Program-made: the position numbers and the translations under genes
In this document: one piece after another, positions 52,971-64,000 of the stretch
How positions within the stretch are numbered: position 1 is the stretch's first letter
Layout of the letters: each line of letters begins with the position of its first letter
NCBI GenBank assembly: GCA_013400115.1
Contig: VXBP01003622.1
Span: 186,001-250,000 of the forward strand
DNA: 64,000 bases
Reading direction: 5' to 3'
From: Rhinopomastus cyanomelas
Lineage: Eukaryota > Chordata > Aves > Bucerotiformes > Rhinopomastidae
Notes under the pieces: model-generated
The model's database searches: none
The model's input: only the letters and a program-made list of their open reading frames with translations
Told to the model about the DNA's origin: nothing

Positions 52971-53277
52971 CTGGAGGGCTGGGCACAGAGAAACCAGATG
53001 AGGTTCAACAGGGACAAGTGCAGAGTCCTGCATCTGGGGAGGAATAACAAACTCCACCAGTACAGGCTGGGAGGTGATCTACTGGAAAGCAGTCCTGTGG
53101 AGAGGGACCTGGGGGTCCTGGTGGACAACAGGTTAACCATGGCACAGCAATGTGCCCTGGTGGCCAAGAAGGCCAATGGGATCCTGGGGTGTATTAGGAG
53201 GAGTGTGTCCAGCAGATCGAGGGAAGTTCTTCTCCCCCTCTACTCTGCCCTGGTGAGGCCTCATCTTGAGTACTGTG
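52971..53277 (+). repeat. CR1 LINE ORF2 fragment, cut at its 3' side by an N
   Basis: Plus-strand CR1 coding sequence: the frame from 52998 reads MRFNRDKCRVLHLGRNNKLH and later ERDLGVLVDNRLTMAQQCAL, VAKKANGILGCIRR and LLPLYSALVRPHLEYC, the C-terminal part of CR1 reverse transcriptase, open throughout. It starts near 'ctggacaaactggag' and stops at 'gagtactgtg', where consensus CR1 continues 'tccagttctgggc'. The following base is N (53278). CR1 copies normally keep the 3' end, so loss of exactly that part is anomalous. Confidence 0.92.
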
Positions 53278-53278
53278 N
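53278..53278. other. Single ambiguous base (N) at a repeat junction
   Basis: The only N in the window. It sits exactly where the plus-strand CR1 ends and the interrupted minus-strand CR1 resumes ('ggacagcctgttccaattcctcacc', 53279-53303). This suggests a closed or minimised assembly gap and not a simple ambiguous call. Confidence 0.85.
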
Positions 53279-53305
53279 GGACAGCCTGTTCCAATTCCTC
53301 ACCAT
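53279..53305 (-). repeat. CR1 LINE 3' end, host copy of a nested insertion (right part)
   Basis: 'ggacagcctgttccaattcctcacc' continues the antisense CR1 that broke off at 52970. The shared 'ggac' on both sides could be a short target-site duplication. Beyond about 53305 the CR1 similarity fades. Confidence 0.65.
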
Positions 53306-54983
53306 TTACAGATGCTTTCTAACCACCACAGATTTGGTGCCTTTAAGGGGAGACCCTCCTAGGTTTGTTTTAGCTAGGAAAAGCTGCCTTGTGATCTCCC
53401 AGGAAAAACCTGAAGGTACAAGCAGATGCCTTATAACTCCAGGCTTTTCTTATAATCTGCTGCTTACTTTACTCTTACTGGCTTAGAATTTGCTCTCTCT
53501 GATCACACTGAGAAGTCCCATACTCTCTGAGTGTCTGAAAAGGAGTAAAATAAGTGCTTTACTGTGACTAAAAGTAAAATTTGGTCTTTCATGAAAACCC
53601 AAACTGTGGGTCAGTTCCTGGAATCTTTGTTCACTGTTGTTGAAGTAGCTGGTTCTTTTGTTCCAGTAGAACCAAGGAGAAAGGCCTTAGGGTTTAGTTG
53701 CTGGCGTTTACCTAACATAACTGTTTTAAAGTTTACATCTTCTTACCTGTTTAGAACAGATTCTGACCTATAAATCAAGTAGAAATTGGAGGTGATTCCT
53801 GTGAGATGGAAGTATTTTTCCACCTCTGGGTTGTCAAACCCCTGTTGTGCAAGCATGGTAAATGTATGAGGATGAACTGCAGAGTCAGGCTTCAATAAGC
53901 ACAAGTCAGTATTCTCTGGCTAATTTTTAGGCATTTCTTTCACTCAGTCTAATCACAGTCACTGCTGAACTTCTGGAAGTATTGAGAAGCCGGAGAAGCC
54001 CCAGGAAACTGCATGGAGCTGTGTTAGTGTCTTCCCCACTAGCAATGGGAGGTGTGTTTGTGTGCCGCACGTTAATCAGGACAGCTCTGCTTACAGACAA
54101 GGCAATGAACCAGAATAGGTGGCCTGATATCTATGGCTTCTTCACTTACTGCAGTAAAGACAAGAACTATACACAGAAATTGTTTTTAATGGGATCGTTT
54201 AAAACATTTATTGTTGCTGTTTGGTTACTGTCTATAAAAAGTGGCTGCTTTGTGTGATGCCCAGAAACCGTTGTGTAAGTTAGAAACATTTTGTATTCAT
54301 GAGGAAGGCAAATGTGTAAGGTGTTAAAGTGATTTAGTTCAATTGACTGCTGGCTGGATGGCTGAGCAGGAATATTGAGGCATTTAACAATGTTGATGGT
54401 ATTCAGGACAAACATTTATTCTCCAGAGAGTAGAATTTGATCAGGATGATCAAATGCGCCTCACTCTTCTCAATTATTTATGAATTGCGACCCCAGTGCC
54501 ATTCATCACAGCTGGCTTTTACACCATTTAATTATTCAAAATAATCAGCAACACATCTGTAAACTTGGTCTGGCTTTAAGCAGGATTTGCTTCAGCTGTC
54601 GCAAAATCACTGCTATTAACAAATGTTGGACACCTTCCGGCCGTGTTTTAACAGAGAAAAACAGTGCTCTAATAGCCTGATTTTACTGGTCCTCTCGGAC
54701 CTCCCTGCTGTGAGTACCATGCCGCAGCAGTCAGTTGGGGAGATCGCTTTGGCCAATTAGTCCTGTGCTGGGGAGCACAGGGTCCCCTCTGAAGGAGAAT
54801 TAAACTGTACTGCACGTGCCAAATTCTGTTTGCTGTGCTGGCTGAAGACTTAGAGGATCTCTTTTGAAGTTAGTATGGCTACTCTAGATCTGTGTCTTCA
54901 TAGCTGAGATCTCAACTTCCTGAAGGGTAAAACTCTCCTTCCTAGAGTAAAGAGAAGGAGCTGGAACAAAAAAATCACTGTGA

Positions 54984-55575
54984 GGAATCACAGAACATTA
55001 GGGATTGGAAGGGACCTCAAAAGATCATAGTCCCATCCCCCTGCAACAGCAGGATCACCTACGCCAAGTTGCACAGGAACATATCCAGGCTGGTTTTAAA
55101 CATCTCCAGAAAAGGAGGCTCCACAACCCCTTTGGGCAGCCTGTTCCAGTGCTCTGTCACCCTCACTGTGAAGAAGTTTCTTCTGATATTTATATGGAAC
55201 CTCCTATGTTCCAGCTTACACCCATTGCCCCTTGTCCTATCACTAGATGACACTGAGAAGAGCCTGTCTCCATTCTCCATCCTCCTGACACCCACTCTTC
55301 ACATATTTATAAACATAAATGAGGTCACCCCTCAGTCTTCTCTTCTCCAAGCTAGAGTCCCAGCTCCCTCAGCCTTTCCTCATAATGGCGGTGTTCCACT
55401 CCCTTCATCATCTTTGTGGCTCTGCGCTGGGCTCCCTCCAGGAGCTCCGTGTCCTTCTTGAACTGAGGGGCCCAGAATTGGACACAATACTCCAGATGTG
55501 GTCTCACCAGGGCAGAGTATAGAGGGAGAAGAACCTCTCTTGATCTGCTAACCAGCCCCTTCTGATCCACCCCTG
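54984..55575 (-). repeat. CR1 LINE 3' end, 590 bp
   Basis: From 'gaatcacagaacattagggattggaagggacctcaaaagatcat' through 'cagcctgttccagtgctctgtcaccctcactgtgaagaag' and 'cacccctcagtcttc' to 'gctaaccagccccttctgatccacccc', all antisense CR1. Minus-strand frames 55059-55295 and 55352-55570 (LLPLYSALVRPHLEYCVQFW, LRELGL) are the end of CR1 ORF2. It closely resembles the copy at 9232-9861 and probably belongs to the same subfamily. Confidence 0.95.
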
Positions 55576-56554
55576 AGGTTACGTTTATGTGGTGGCTATT
55601 GGAAGTGTCTAGCGGTGTAACTTCTTGTGTGCAATCCAGCCCAGCTATGCAGTGTGTGCTGGAGTTGTGTCTGCCAGCTGCAGTCAGGGATTAGCTAATG
55701 TTGTATTGTGTGGAGAAACAGTAGGATTCCAGCTGAAACAGTCTTATACGACTGGGTGGAAAGTTCCACTTCCTTACCATGCCTTCCTGCCTAGGGAACT
55801 TCCGACAAGAGGTATTAGGTTCTGCAGTCATACAGACTTCTTACCAAAAAATGTAGTTTTTACATAGAAAAGGAAGAGGTAAGAGGATGGCAGGGAGATG
55901 CTGAAATTCATGTGATTGGTACTACAGAATAAAGACATTTTCTCAGTGATAAACAGAGCACAGGATTTTTTTAAAGGAAAAAAGGATCAGAAATCTCTTC
56001 AGAAATTTCTGTTGCAGGAGGTTGATGGTGGAACCTGTGAAAGGAAAAGACTAAGTCAGGCACACAGGTACTCTGCCTGATGAGGAAAGCAACCTTTCTC
56101 CAGCTGTTTGGTTTGATCCTCTTCCTGTGTTTTTGGCAATGTGTCGTTGGTTTTTAGATGAAGAAGATTCCTTTGAATACTCATTCTTCCTCTGAAAATG
56201 AGCTGTAATTACAGCTAAATATTTTGCAAATCTGGTTAGGAAGATTTTACATGCAGAGGAAAAAGGGACTTTGAAATCAAAAATCTTTCCCTGGAAAATG
56301 CATCCGAAATGAATTCTTACTGCCTTTGGTTGATCACAGCGCAAGTAGCCAGCTCTAGTATCTGGTGATAGCTGGGCTTTCTTTTATAGGCAGAATTTGT
56401 AAGACTCCCTTTGAGTCCCATGAATTTTCAATTTTAAAAATAAACTAGAAATATTGGGCCAAATTTCATATTGAACAACAAATAGCTTTTCAAAATAAAG
56501 TCCACAATCCTGCGTTGCCAGTGCTGGTCTCTGATAGATTGTGTTGGAAATTTC

Positions 56555-56663
56555 AGAGAATCACAGAACATTAGGGATTGGAAAGGAACTCAAAAGATCA
56601 TCTAGTCCAATCCCCCTGCCAGGATCCCCCAGAGCAGGATCACCTAGACGAAATTTGTTCAAC
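56555..56663 (-). repeat. CR1 LINE 3' tip
   Basis: 'cagagaatcacagaacattagggattggaaaggaactcaaaagatcatctagtccaatcccc' followed by 'agagcaggatcacctagac' is antisense CR1 3' end. After about 56663 it no longer follows the young CR1 consensus. Either it is a short truncated copy, or it is the 3' end of the older element that follows on the same strand. Confidence 0.88.
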
Positions 56664-57059
56664 CCAGTACTAAAAAAAAGTTCAAGGAAAGTTTTTGCTT
56701 TGCTCTCAGGCAACTCCAGCACCCTCTTGCTGTGGCATAGGAAGTAAGGCACCACATTTTTGAAGGGCAGTGCTGGGACAAGGTTTGGTGGCAAGGCTGA
56801 ACAGAGATTGAGAGGCTTCCTGAGCCAGAGATTATAAATACTCCTTGTCTAAACAGAGATTTTCATGGCAACATTAAGCATAATAATCTCTGATAGACAT
56901 TTCTTAGTATTAACTGGGTTTTGAACCCTTTCAGACTTCTGGTTTCCAATGAATCCTATGATTTGTTCCACAAGAATGGACTTTATTTTTCTTTTAACTC
57001 ATGCATAGCAACTTCTCTTGGTGCCTCCTAGTTTTTGCAGTACAAAACAGGTTCTCTCT

Positions 57060-58090
57060 GTATCTCTTTTACTTCCTTTGCCATGTTCTTTTCAAGATGG
57101 GAAGGCCACAACTGTGCACAGTATTTAATGAGAGGGTTTACTGCAGAGTTCTACAGGAGCACAGTGATATTTTCCATTTGGTTTTCTATTTCTTTCCTAC
57201 TACCTAACGTACTGTTTGTTTTTTAACAACTACTGAGCACTCAGCTGACACCTCTAGAAAACTATCAGCTGTGATCCCAAGGTCTCATCACTGAATGGCA
57301 AAAGCAAATTCAAAACCTGCCGTGTTTGTACGGTTAGAGTTGTTTTTCCCAAGTACATCACGGTGCGTTTATCAACATTGAATTTCATTTGCCATTTTAT
57401 CACTCAGCCACTCGGTATTGTGAGATTGTTCTGCTTCCCTGTGGAAACAGCTTTTGTTCTAATTATCCTGAATAATTTTTGTATCAGAAAGAGACATTGT
57501 CTCCTCTGCAGTCCATGTATGAATAGATTAAGTCTCTGTAAGATCCCAGTGCTGAAATCTGACATTCTCCTGGGCAGGCAAGTCCCATGTCTAACCTGTT
57601 AGAACACGACGTGGGTTTTCCTTTTGTTCCAAGACAGATCAGTTATTACAATAATGTTTTCTGAGAGGCCTTATCACAAATTTGCGTTTTGAAAATCCAA
57701 ATATGCTACTCTCTTCCAGACTGTTCTCACCTATAGAATTCTTCAGGGACCTCTTCACAGTGTGTATTAGAGGCATTCACTACTCTATTTATTGCAGCGT
57801 CTAGCAGTTTGCCCCACAGAGAAGCCAGATTTAGTGGGCTGTACTGACGGAAAGCCCTTCTGGATCTCATTTTTAAAACTCGTGTCAGATTTGTCATCTT
57901 CTGTTCCCCTGCTAGCCTGACTATATATATATAGGCTATGCGCCCTCCCGATTCTTGTATCAAAAAGAGTGTGAAGTGCCACCTCCCACAACAAACCTTT
58001 TCGCTCCCTTCCCGGATGGTTACTGGAATAGCATAGTAAGTTTTTTGAGTAGTGTTGTCCTTTTGCTCTAAGAAAGGAACACTAAGCTGA
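57060..58090 (-). repeat. Old, diverged CR1-type LINE with RT remnants
   Basis: On the minus strand, pieces of a non-LTR reverse transcriptase occur in the right order. Around 57790-57840 there is RQYSPLNLASLWGKLL, like the NYRPVSLTSVPGK block. Near 57661-57698 DFQNA is followed after an indel by DKAS, like the motif A phrase DFQKAFDKV. Near 57345-57400 KWQMKFNVDK-like coding occurs (plus strand 'tttatcaacattgaatttcatttgccatttt'). The stretch 57090-57290 follows the 3' part of the same old amniote CR1 family ('ccacaactgtgcacagtattta', 'gatcccaaggtctc'). Frames are riddled with stops. Spacing from the PVSLTS-like block to the VDK-like block is close to that in intact elements. It is inactive and much older than the other CR1 copies; its outer limits are uncertain. 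Confidence 0.75.
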
Positions 58091-61000
58091 GAAACCATCC
58101 TCCATCCTCAGAGCCAACTGTGAATTTTTATAGTACGATGCAGGATTTGGATTTCTGAGATCAGACGATTTTATTTCCCTCCTCCCTAATTCTGGAGTGG
58201 GCTGGTCAGCACTGCTGCGGGAGCGATTAGAGGGGGTGAATGCAATCTCTGCAGACCTCTCCTGCCTGTGGCCATGTGAGTGTAATGATTCATTGCCAAT
58301 TTGGAGTCTGAACAGCCTCGCTGAACTTGGAGGCAGCCTGTCTAGCTCCCTCATCACATAAATTGAAAATATCTTCATACTCCAGTGGCACCTTCTTCTA
58401 AATGTCCTGAAATGTAAGAAAATACCATAAATCTATATCTTCAGTGATGTGGCAGGGATTTGCTAACGCTATTGTCACGGCTGCTGCTGCTCAGAGCAGG
58501 GGTCGGTAGTGGTTTTTAACCGGTGACCCCAGAATGTAATTCTCTAGTGAAGGGCTGCTCTGAAGACAGATAACGCTGCACTTTGCAATTTCTTGAGACA
58601 CTAAAAACACTGTGTAGTTGTACTGTCATCCCTTACAGATTAGACACAGCTACAGCAGACGAATGCTTATAACTGCATCTACACCAAGGAGTTTGGCAGT
58701 AGAAAGGTGCCATTTCAAAAGCAGGCTGCTAGCAGACACTACTGCACTGGGAAGTGTTTTATAACCATAACACAAAAGTGCCATAATTAAAAGTGTTCTT
58801 GGGTTGTGAGTTGCCAAAGTGAAACCAAAGGGAAGCAGCACTGTGAGCCTGGAGGAGCAAGGATTGCTGCAGAAGAGGGTCTTCTCGATTCTTGTCTCAG
58901 TGCTTGACCTACCTTGAGACACTGGCATTATGAATTAAGAGAAAAGGCTGATGAGAAGTGATAAAGGAAGTTCCACTACCTTAGCTTCCTGTTACTAACC
59001 ACAACATTGCAGCCATACACAAAGTTTCTGCCTGGAATCCCAGCTCAGAGGAGCCACAGGCCCACACAGGCAATGTAGGGTTTTAGTCAGACTCCGGCAC
59101 CTCCCTCTCTAATGAAGAGCAGGATGACACATGCAAACAGTTCTCCACTGTCCTCTCCCCTCTCATTCATTCACATTAATTTTTAGCTATTTATTCCTTG
59201 TTACTCCACTTCTATTCCTCTATTGAGCCCTTTTGGTTTGCTTGTTTTCCCCTTCTTTCTAAGCTGTCCCCAGCTCACCTTTCTCTTGAGTGTTGTCAGA
59301 GAGTTTATACTAGTGCAAAATTATCTCAAAAAATCCACAGTATTCCTGTGGGATATCTTCAAATACTATCTGCTGCCTCTGTTGGCTTACCATTTTCATA
59401 TTTGCTGTGATAAAACAAATAGCAAGAGCACTACCACAGAATTTTCTAATTTGAGATTAAAATACTATCAAAAAATATTTTAGAGGTAGATGAGCTAGCT
59501 GCTTTCATGCTGAAAAATCGCAGTAATGCAGAAACATAGCTGTGGATCTTCTCTAATTTAGCCCTTCAGATAAGGATCCTTTCTTTGTTCATGATTCCTC
59601 CTCATTGCTATTCATAGGCTTTCACACTTCAGCCCCTGCTAGGACATCAGACTCAGGTAATGGGAAACAACAGCAGCACTGCATAAGGCCAAATCAAGAG
59701 ACCGAGTTCCTGCTCAGTCACTGTAGCAAAAATTCTTGCTCGAAACCTTATATTGCCAGCAAGATGCTGGTGCAGTTTGGTTTTACACTTAAATGGAAAT
59801 TCTTTGAAGTTTAGAAGAAACCAATCTGTAACTTGTTTCAGAAAGGCAATGAAAATGGATCGTTAAACCTGGGTGTATCAAATTCCAATTAGCATTAGCA
59901 TGGACAATATAATTAAAAGGTAAATTAGGCATAATGGCATAGACTAGAACACTTCTTACAGTAACTAACGGTCAATTGAAACCATGTACTTTGGTTTCTC
60001 GGGTTGTCAATGATAAGTTGAAGGGACAGATTAAGAGCCTGTATCCATTCATCTTTGGACAGTAATGAGTTCTGCAGAGTTAAATGTGAGTTGCTGCAGT
60101 GTGCCAGCCAGCCACCCTTAAGATCAGTGGAAAAGCCTATGTGGGATTAAGGAAAGCCAAAGAAAAGGCTCTAGAGCTGAAAAGTTTGTGGATGAATTAT
60201 GGATGTGGTGATACAGATGCTATCCATCCTACTCCAAACTACTAGCAGTGCTTTAGTGCTAATTGGAGACGAGTTTGTTGAGGCTGTACTGAGCAGCCTG
60301 GGATCAGACCTGACCTGGTGACCTGCCTGCAAACTTCAGTTATAACAGTAATGTAATCATGGTGATGTTTTAAATGCAAATGAAAGACTTGGTAGTCAGT
60401 ATGATTTAGAAATCCCAGTGTGTTCATTGCATAAGCAATAGAAAATGCTGAGAGTGAACATGATAAGATGGAGTAATTGGGATGGCGGCTTTTGGAACAC
60501 TCCAGGGTGAGATTGATTAACACCAGGATGTCCTCTTCTGCCAAAGGGTAAATAATCCAAACAGAGACATAGACAGATAACAGGCTGCAACTAGTTTTGT
60601 CTTCCTGCAGCTTTTTCTGCATTGATGAAAGTCACAGCTGCTTTGACTTTGATAACAAAGAACATTCACTTCTCCATTATGGTCTGGTGGGATAAGCCTG
60701 TGGTTTAGTAATTTGCCACTAGAATTTGGAGTTGAACCTAGGGGAGCGTGGATAAACCACGCTCAGTCCAGTCTGCCCATGCAGCACAACCAAACATTGT
60801 TAGGGGCCAGCACGGAGCTGCAGGATGTCCTCAGTCCTCTTCTCATTGGACAGCCTCAGCACTGGTTATGTCCTGGACTGGTGGGACAGTGAAGTCAAAA
60901 TGGCCTCTTGTAGTCCCACGCTGATTTTTAAAAAACCAAAATGAATTGAGGTGCCTTGGTAACAGGAAGCTTTTCTGGAGCAGTCTGCTTTGCAGTGTGC

Positions 61001-63192
61001 TTGGCAGTGTGCAGACATAGGAATCCACCATCGTAGCAGCTTTCCTGAGTATTAAAACTCATTTAGAATGTTATGTGTTCAGAAAAGCCATTTTCAGATG
61101 ATCAGCTCTCACAGCATCAGACCTTTTTTTCCATTGCTGTGTTTTTCACCGTCTTAGCTTAATCTTCCTCTTCTATTAACTTTGTATTGGCCAGCTGGGA
61201 ACATGTACAGTTGAGAAAACAGTCAGCATCAACATAAAAAGGTTAATTAAAATGATTAACCTCAGCAACAATTCCCTTATGGAAAAGTCCTATAGAATTT
61301 AATAGAAAGTGATACATTTACTATGTAGTATTTAAACTGTCAGAGAAAATTCCTTAGCAGGGAGGTAATTCCCTATTAAATTCTGTAACTTTTCAGAGTA
61401 TTCTCCACAGAACCTTATTGGATTCATCTGTATTAAATTCTACAGCATTTCAATGCTAATATAATGTATAAAAAGAATTTTGTAGTGGTGTGGGGATGTA
61501 GAGATTGATGTGAGGCTTTTCAGAAGTGCAGGGGGTTATTTTTTAGGAGTGACCTACAATAGGGCAGCAGTGATGTTATACGAATTCTAAATGTTAAAAA
61601 AGATAAAACAAAACTATATTAAATCAGCCTAACATGTAAGTAATGCTGCTTTTCTAGTTATGACTTGGGCTGAACTGATCCTGCCCATTGTGTAATCAGA
61701 AGTCCCTCGCTTACTGGAGCTGACAGGCAGAATTAGAGGATGTGCACACTTTAATGTGTTTTTTTATTTTTGTGATAAAAATGGAACTATGAAAATTCTA
61801 TTAGGGCCAGCTGAGAGTTTTGCTTGATTCCACTTTCTCTTTACTCAGCTCATCTCTTTGAATGTAGTGGTTTCTCCCTGTGGAGAGCAGGATGGAAGAG
61901 AAAGAGAAGCAGTTGTTATTTGGGAGTGTCATGTGTGTATAAAAGCTATAAAATTCAAGAGTTTCGTACACTTTGCACTTTTAAAATGTAAATGCTGGGG
62001 AAGATATCAAAATTGCTATGCAGGTCCTTTGTGAAATGTCTGCATAATGCTGAACTGCATTACGTCTGCTGTTTGTATAGCATTTCTCTTGATAATTTTT
62101 CTCTGTCACTTAGCTCGTGATCTTTGTAGCAGCTGTGAGCTTCTAATGACTTTCCCTCTTAGGCAGGTTCTATACTGTTATTTCTAAAGCCTGATGTACA
62201 GAGTAATTTGGCACTTCCCCATATACCCTTGGGGGAAGTTGGTTCCGTTTGGTGCAATTTCTGGGACTCACAAAAGATTTGAATGAGTATGGCTTCTTCC
62301 ACAACTTTGTGCACACCAAACTTTGATGTATTTTTCAAAAATAGTGTTTTAAACTACGAATACTTATGCCAGCGATAAAAAAGGATTTTACTTCTCCGGG
62401 AATAGATCTGTTGTTGGACAACTTAAGGGTAGGTTAAGAACAAAAAAAGGAATCAATGGTAATTAGGTATCTAATCTCTAGCCTCAGCTAAGCAGAGATC
62501 TGCATCCCTAGCTTCCTGAACACCTTGGCAAGCCTGGCATCTTCCTGCCTTGGAAATGTATGCACACGCGGACACAACCTTTTATCTTTTCCACTGTATC
62601 ATGGACTGTTAATCAGTGTCCAAGCAGTGGTATTTAAAGCACTCGCTGTTATCTTCAGAGATCTACTTTATTTATATTTTATAAAAGGCATCTCTCAGCA
62701 GAGAACTAACAAAAGGTCAGTGCCAAGCTTAAATGTCAGAAACCTTGTTTTCTGAGGTTATAAGTAGATAAGTTGTCCAGCAGTCAAAGGCTTCTGTTGG
62801 AGTGGGTTTGTGCTCAGTTTCTTACACCGCACTGGCCACTCTTGCCTTTGAGGGACTCTGTCTTGTCTTCTCAAGACGGGACAGAATGAGGCATCACAGG
62901 GGACATGGCTCAGAAGACAGATGGGCTGCCAATAAAGAAGGGACAGCCAGACCTCAGAGTGCCTGGAGTGCCTCTGTCACTGAGTCTGTGGAGAGGAGCA
63001 TGACTTCACACCAGGGAGCAGCTAGCACGGTTCAGTTTAAGCAGACCGTGTCGTGCAGAACAGTACTGAAGGACTTTGTGTACAACCCTGCAATCAAGAT
63101 ACTGTCAACATGGTTTCTGTAAGCTGTTGCAAGAGAAGATAAAACTTTGTTCGGACTGACATATTTTCCATTGAAATTCATTTTATGCCCAG

Positions 63193-63289
63193 GAAGTGCA
63201 GCGCTGTACGGCCGACATGAACATCACCGCAGAGCATTCCAACCACCCCGACAACAAGCACAAGAACAGATACATCAACATCCTAGCCT
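63193..63289 (+). CDS. PTPRG: PTPRG exon: phosphatase domain D1, KNRY loop
   Basis: A 97-base exon after ttttatgcccag and before gtaagt. It reads EVQRCTADMNITAEHSNHPD NKHKNRYINILA and ends with the first base (T) of the next Tyr codon (phase 1). KNRYxNILxYD is the phosphotyrosine-recognition loop, motif 1 of classical PTP domains; its Tyr stacks on the substrate phosphotyrosine. The catalytic WPD loop and the HCSAGxGRTG signature lie downstream, outside the window. The sequence fits mammalian PTPRG with one obvious change (Asp for Glu in HPDNK). The frame joins SEDFE-EVQRC without a break. Confidence 0.97.
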
Positions 63290-64000
63290 GTAAGTAAGCA
63301 CAACTAATGTACCCCAACACTGTCTCCCAGCATGTCTGCATGTGACTGGAAAAGGCAGGTGGCCTCAAGCTACAGTATTGCACGGTGACAAACAAACATG
63401 AAAGTGTGGCTGAAGATCATTTCCCTACTAAGGCAGCGAATATTGTCACTTCTCTGAGGCCAGGGTTTCACTTCAGCTTTTGTTTTAACATATTTTACAA
63501 CTTTGAGGGTCCAAGTGTAGCTTTAGAAGTATCAGTTTGTTATGAAATTATACAGCAAAATATCTGGGATAGATTAATGATCAGAGCACTTCTGCCTGCT
63601 AATGTCTGAAAACTGGCCTAAGGGACGTCCATGGTGGAGCAAAGAGTTTTATTGATGATCTCTGGGATTCCCTTATATTCTCAAAGGTGCTAAATCTTAC
63701 AGAGTCTATCTGCTGTATTTCAAACTGCTTCGGTTGTGTGTATGACTCGGACAAACAGTGATCTTTGTACCACGGTACAAGCTTTGCCTGCATTCCTTTG
63801 AGAACTGCAAATCTGGATGCTGCTCTAGGATGCAGATTATTGCAGGTCTGAGATGGAAATGTGATAACTTCTTCCATTTCATTCTCTGAGGTAGAACGAA
63901 TGGCAGATGCAGCTGTCACTGTGGTTTAAGAACTAAGATGAAGAGCCACTGATGAAAAGTTCGCAATGTTCTAAACATTGCTAAAAATGTTGAATGATTT
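63290..64000 (+). other. PTPRG: PTPRG intron, 5' part
   Basis: Begins with the strong donor gtaagtaag and runs off the window. No exon, repeat or RNA gene is visible. The open frames at 63385-63609 (plus) and 63599-63919 (minus) have no recognisable content. Confidence 0.8.

Larger units (their letters stand above)
52677..63192 (+). other. PTPRG: PTPRG intron, phase 0 (10.5 kb)
   Basis: Donor gtatga, acceptor ttttatgcccag with a weak pyrimidine tract. It is the most repeat-dense intron here: nested CR1 pieces with an N (52845-53305), CR1 at 54984-55575 and 56555-56663, and an old CR1-type LINE (57060-58090). In 53310-54980, 55580-56550 and 58100-63180 I see no exon or recognisable repeat. 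A palindromic TA run (ctatatatatatag) lies near 57925-57938. Confidence 0.85.

Noticed and set aside
52998..53486. 162-codon frame across the N
   Set aside because: It is CR1 ORF2 up to 53277 and unrelated intron after the N; the fusion is an artefact of the junction.
57925..57938. TA palindrome as a structured RNA or attachment site
   Set aside because: A short (TA)n run inside an old LINE remnant; slippage explains it.
1..64000. A previously undescribed multi-gene system, CRISPR array, operon or integrated virus
   Set aside because: Nothing in the window supports any of these. All confident coding sequence belongs to one gene, and the remaining structured sequence is retrotransposon debris and simple repeats.

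Overview
The window is a piece of a vertebrate, almost certainly avian, chromosome. It holds the middle of one large plus-strand gene that I recognise by its protein sequence as PTPRG (receptor-type protein tyrosine phosphatase gamma). The bird assignment rests on introns dotted with CR1 LINE copies that have the typical avian 3' end (a 'ttggaagggacct...gatcatctagtccaatcccc' core and ATTCTATG/GATTCTGTG tails), on very few other repeats, and on compact spacing. I cannot name the species.

Six coding exons are visible, all with canonical AG/GT borders and a continuous reading frame: 589-638, 3048-3843, 12399-12531, 39243-39334, 52585-52676 and 63193-63289. Together they encode the end of the segment after the fibronectin III domain, a large Ser/Thr-rich and acidic extracellular spacer, the single transmembrane helix, the cytoplasmic juxtamembrane segment and the start of the first phosphatase domain up to the KNRY loop. 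Intron phases in order are 0, 1, 2, 1, 0, 1. Coding sequence is about 1.26 kb, or 2% of the window; the rest is intron (about 2.4, 8.6, 26.7, 13.3 and 10.5 kb, plus partial introns at both ends).

The introns carry about ten CR1 fragments on both strands, one longer decayed CR1 with a recognisable but broken reverse transcriptase (45362-46543), an older and very diverged CR1-type LINE (about 57060-58090, minus), two probable MIR-type SINE fragments and a few simple repeats. About 18 kb between 27.2 and 45.4 kb shows no repeat that I recognise.

The points most worth checking are: a single N at 53278 at which a nested CR1 loses its whole 3' half, which looks like a collapsed assembly gap; a degenerate stretch at 18677-18756 that resembles the alternatively spliced juxtamembrane exon of mammalian PTPRG but carries a stop codon and lacks an acceptor; and a competing, frame-breaking acceptor 7 bases inside the large spacer exon. 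I found no operon, CRISPR array, RNA gene, viral insertion or unknown multi-gene system. This is an ordinary vertebrate gene interior.
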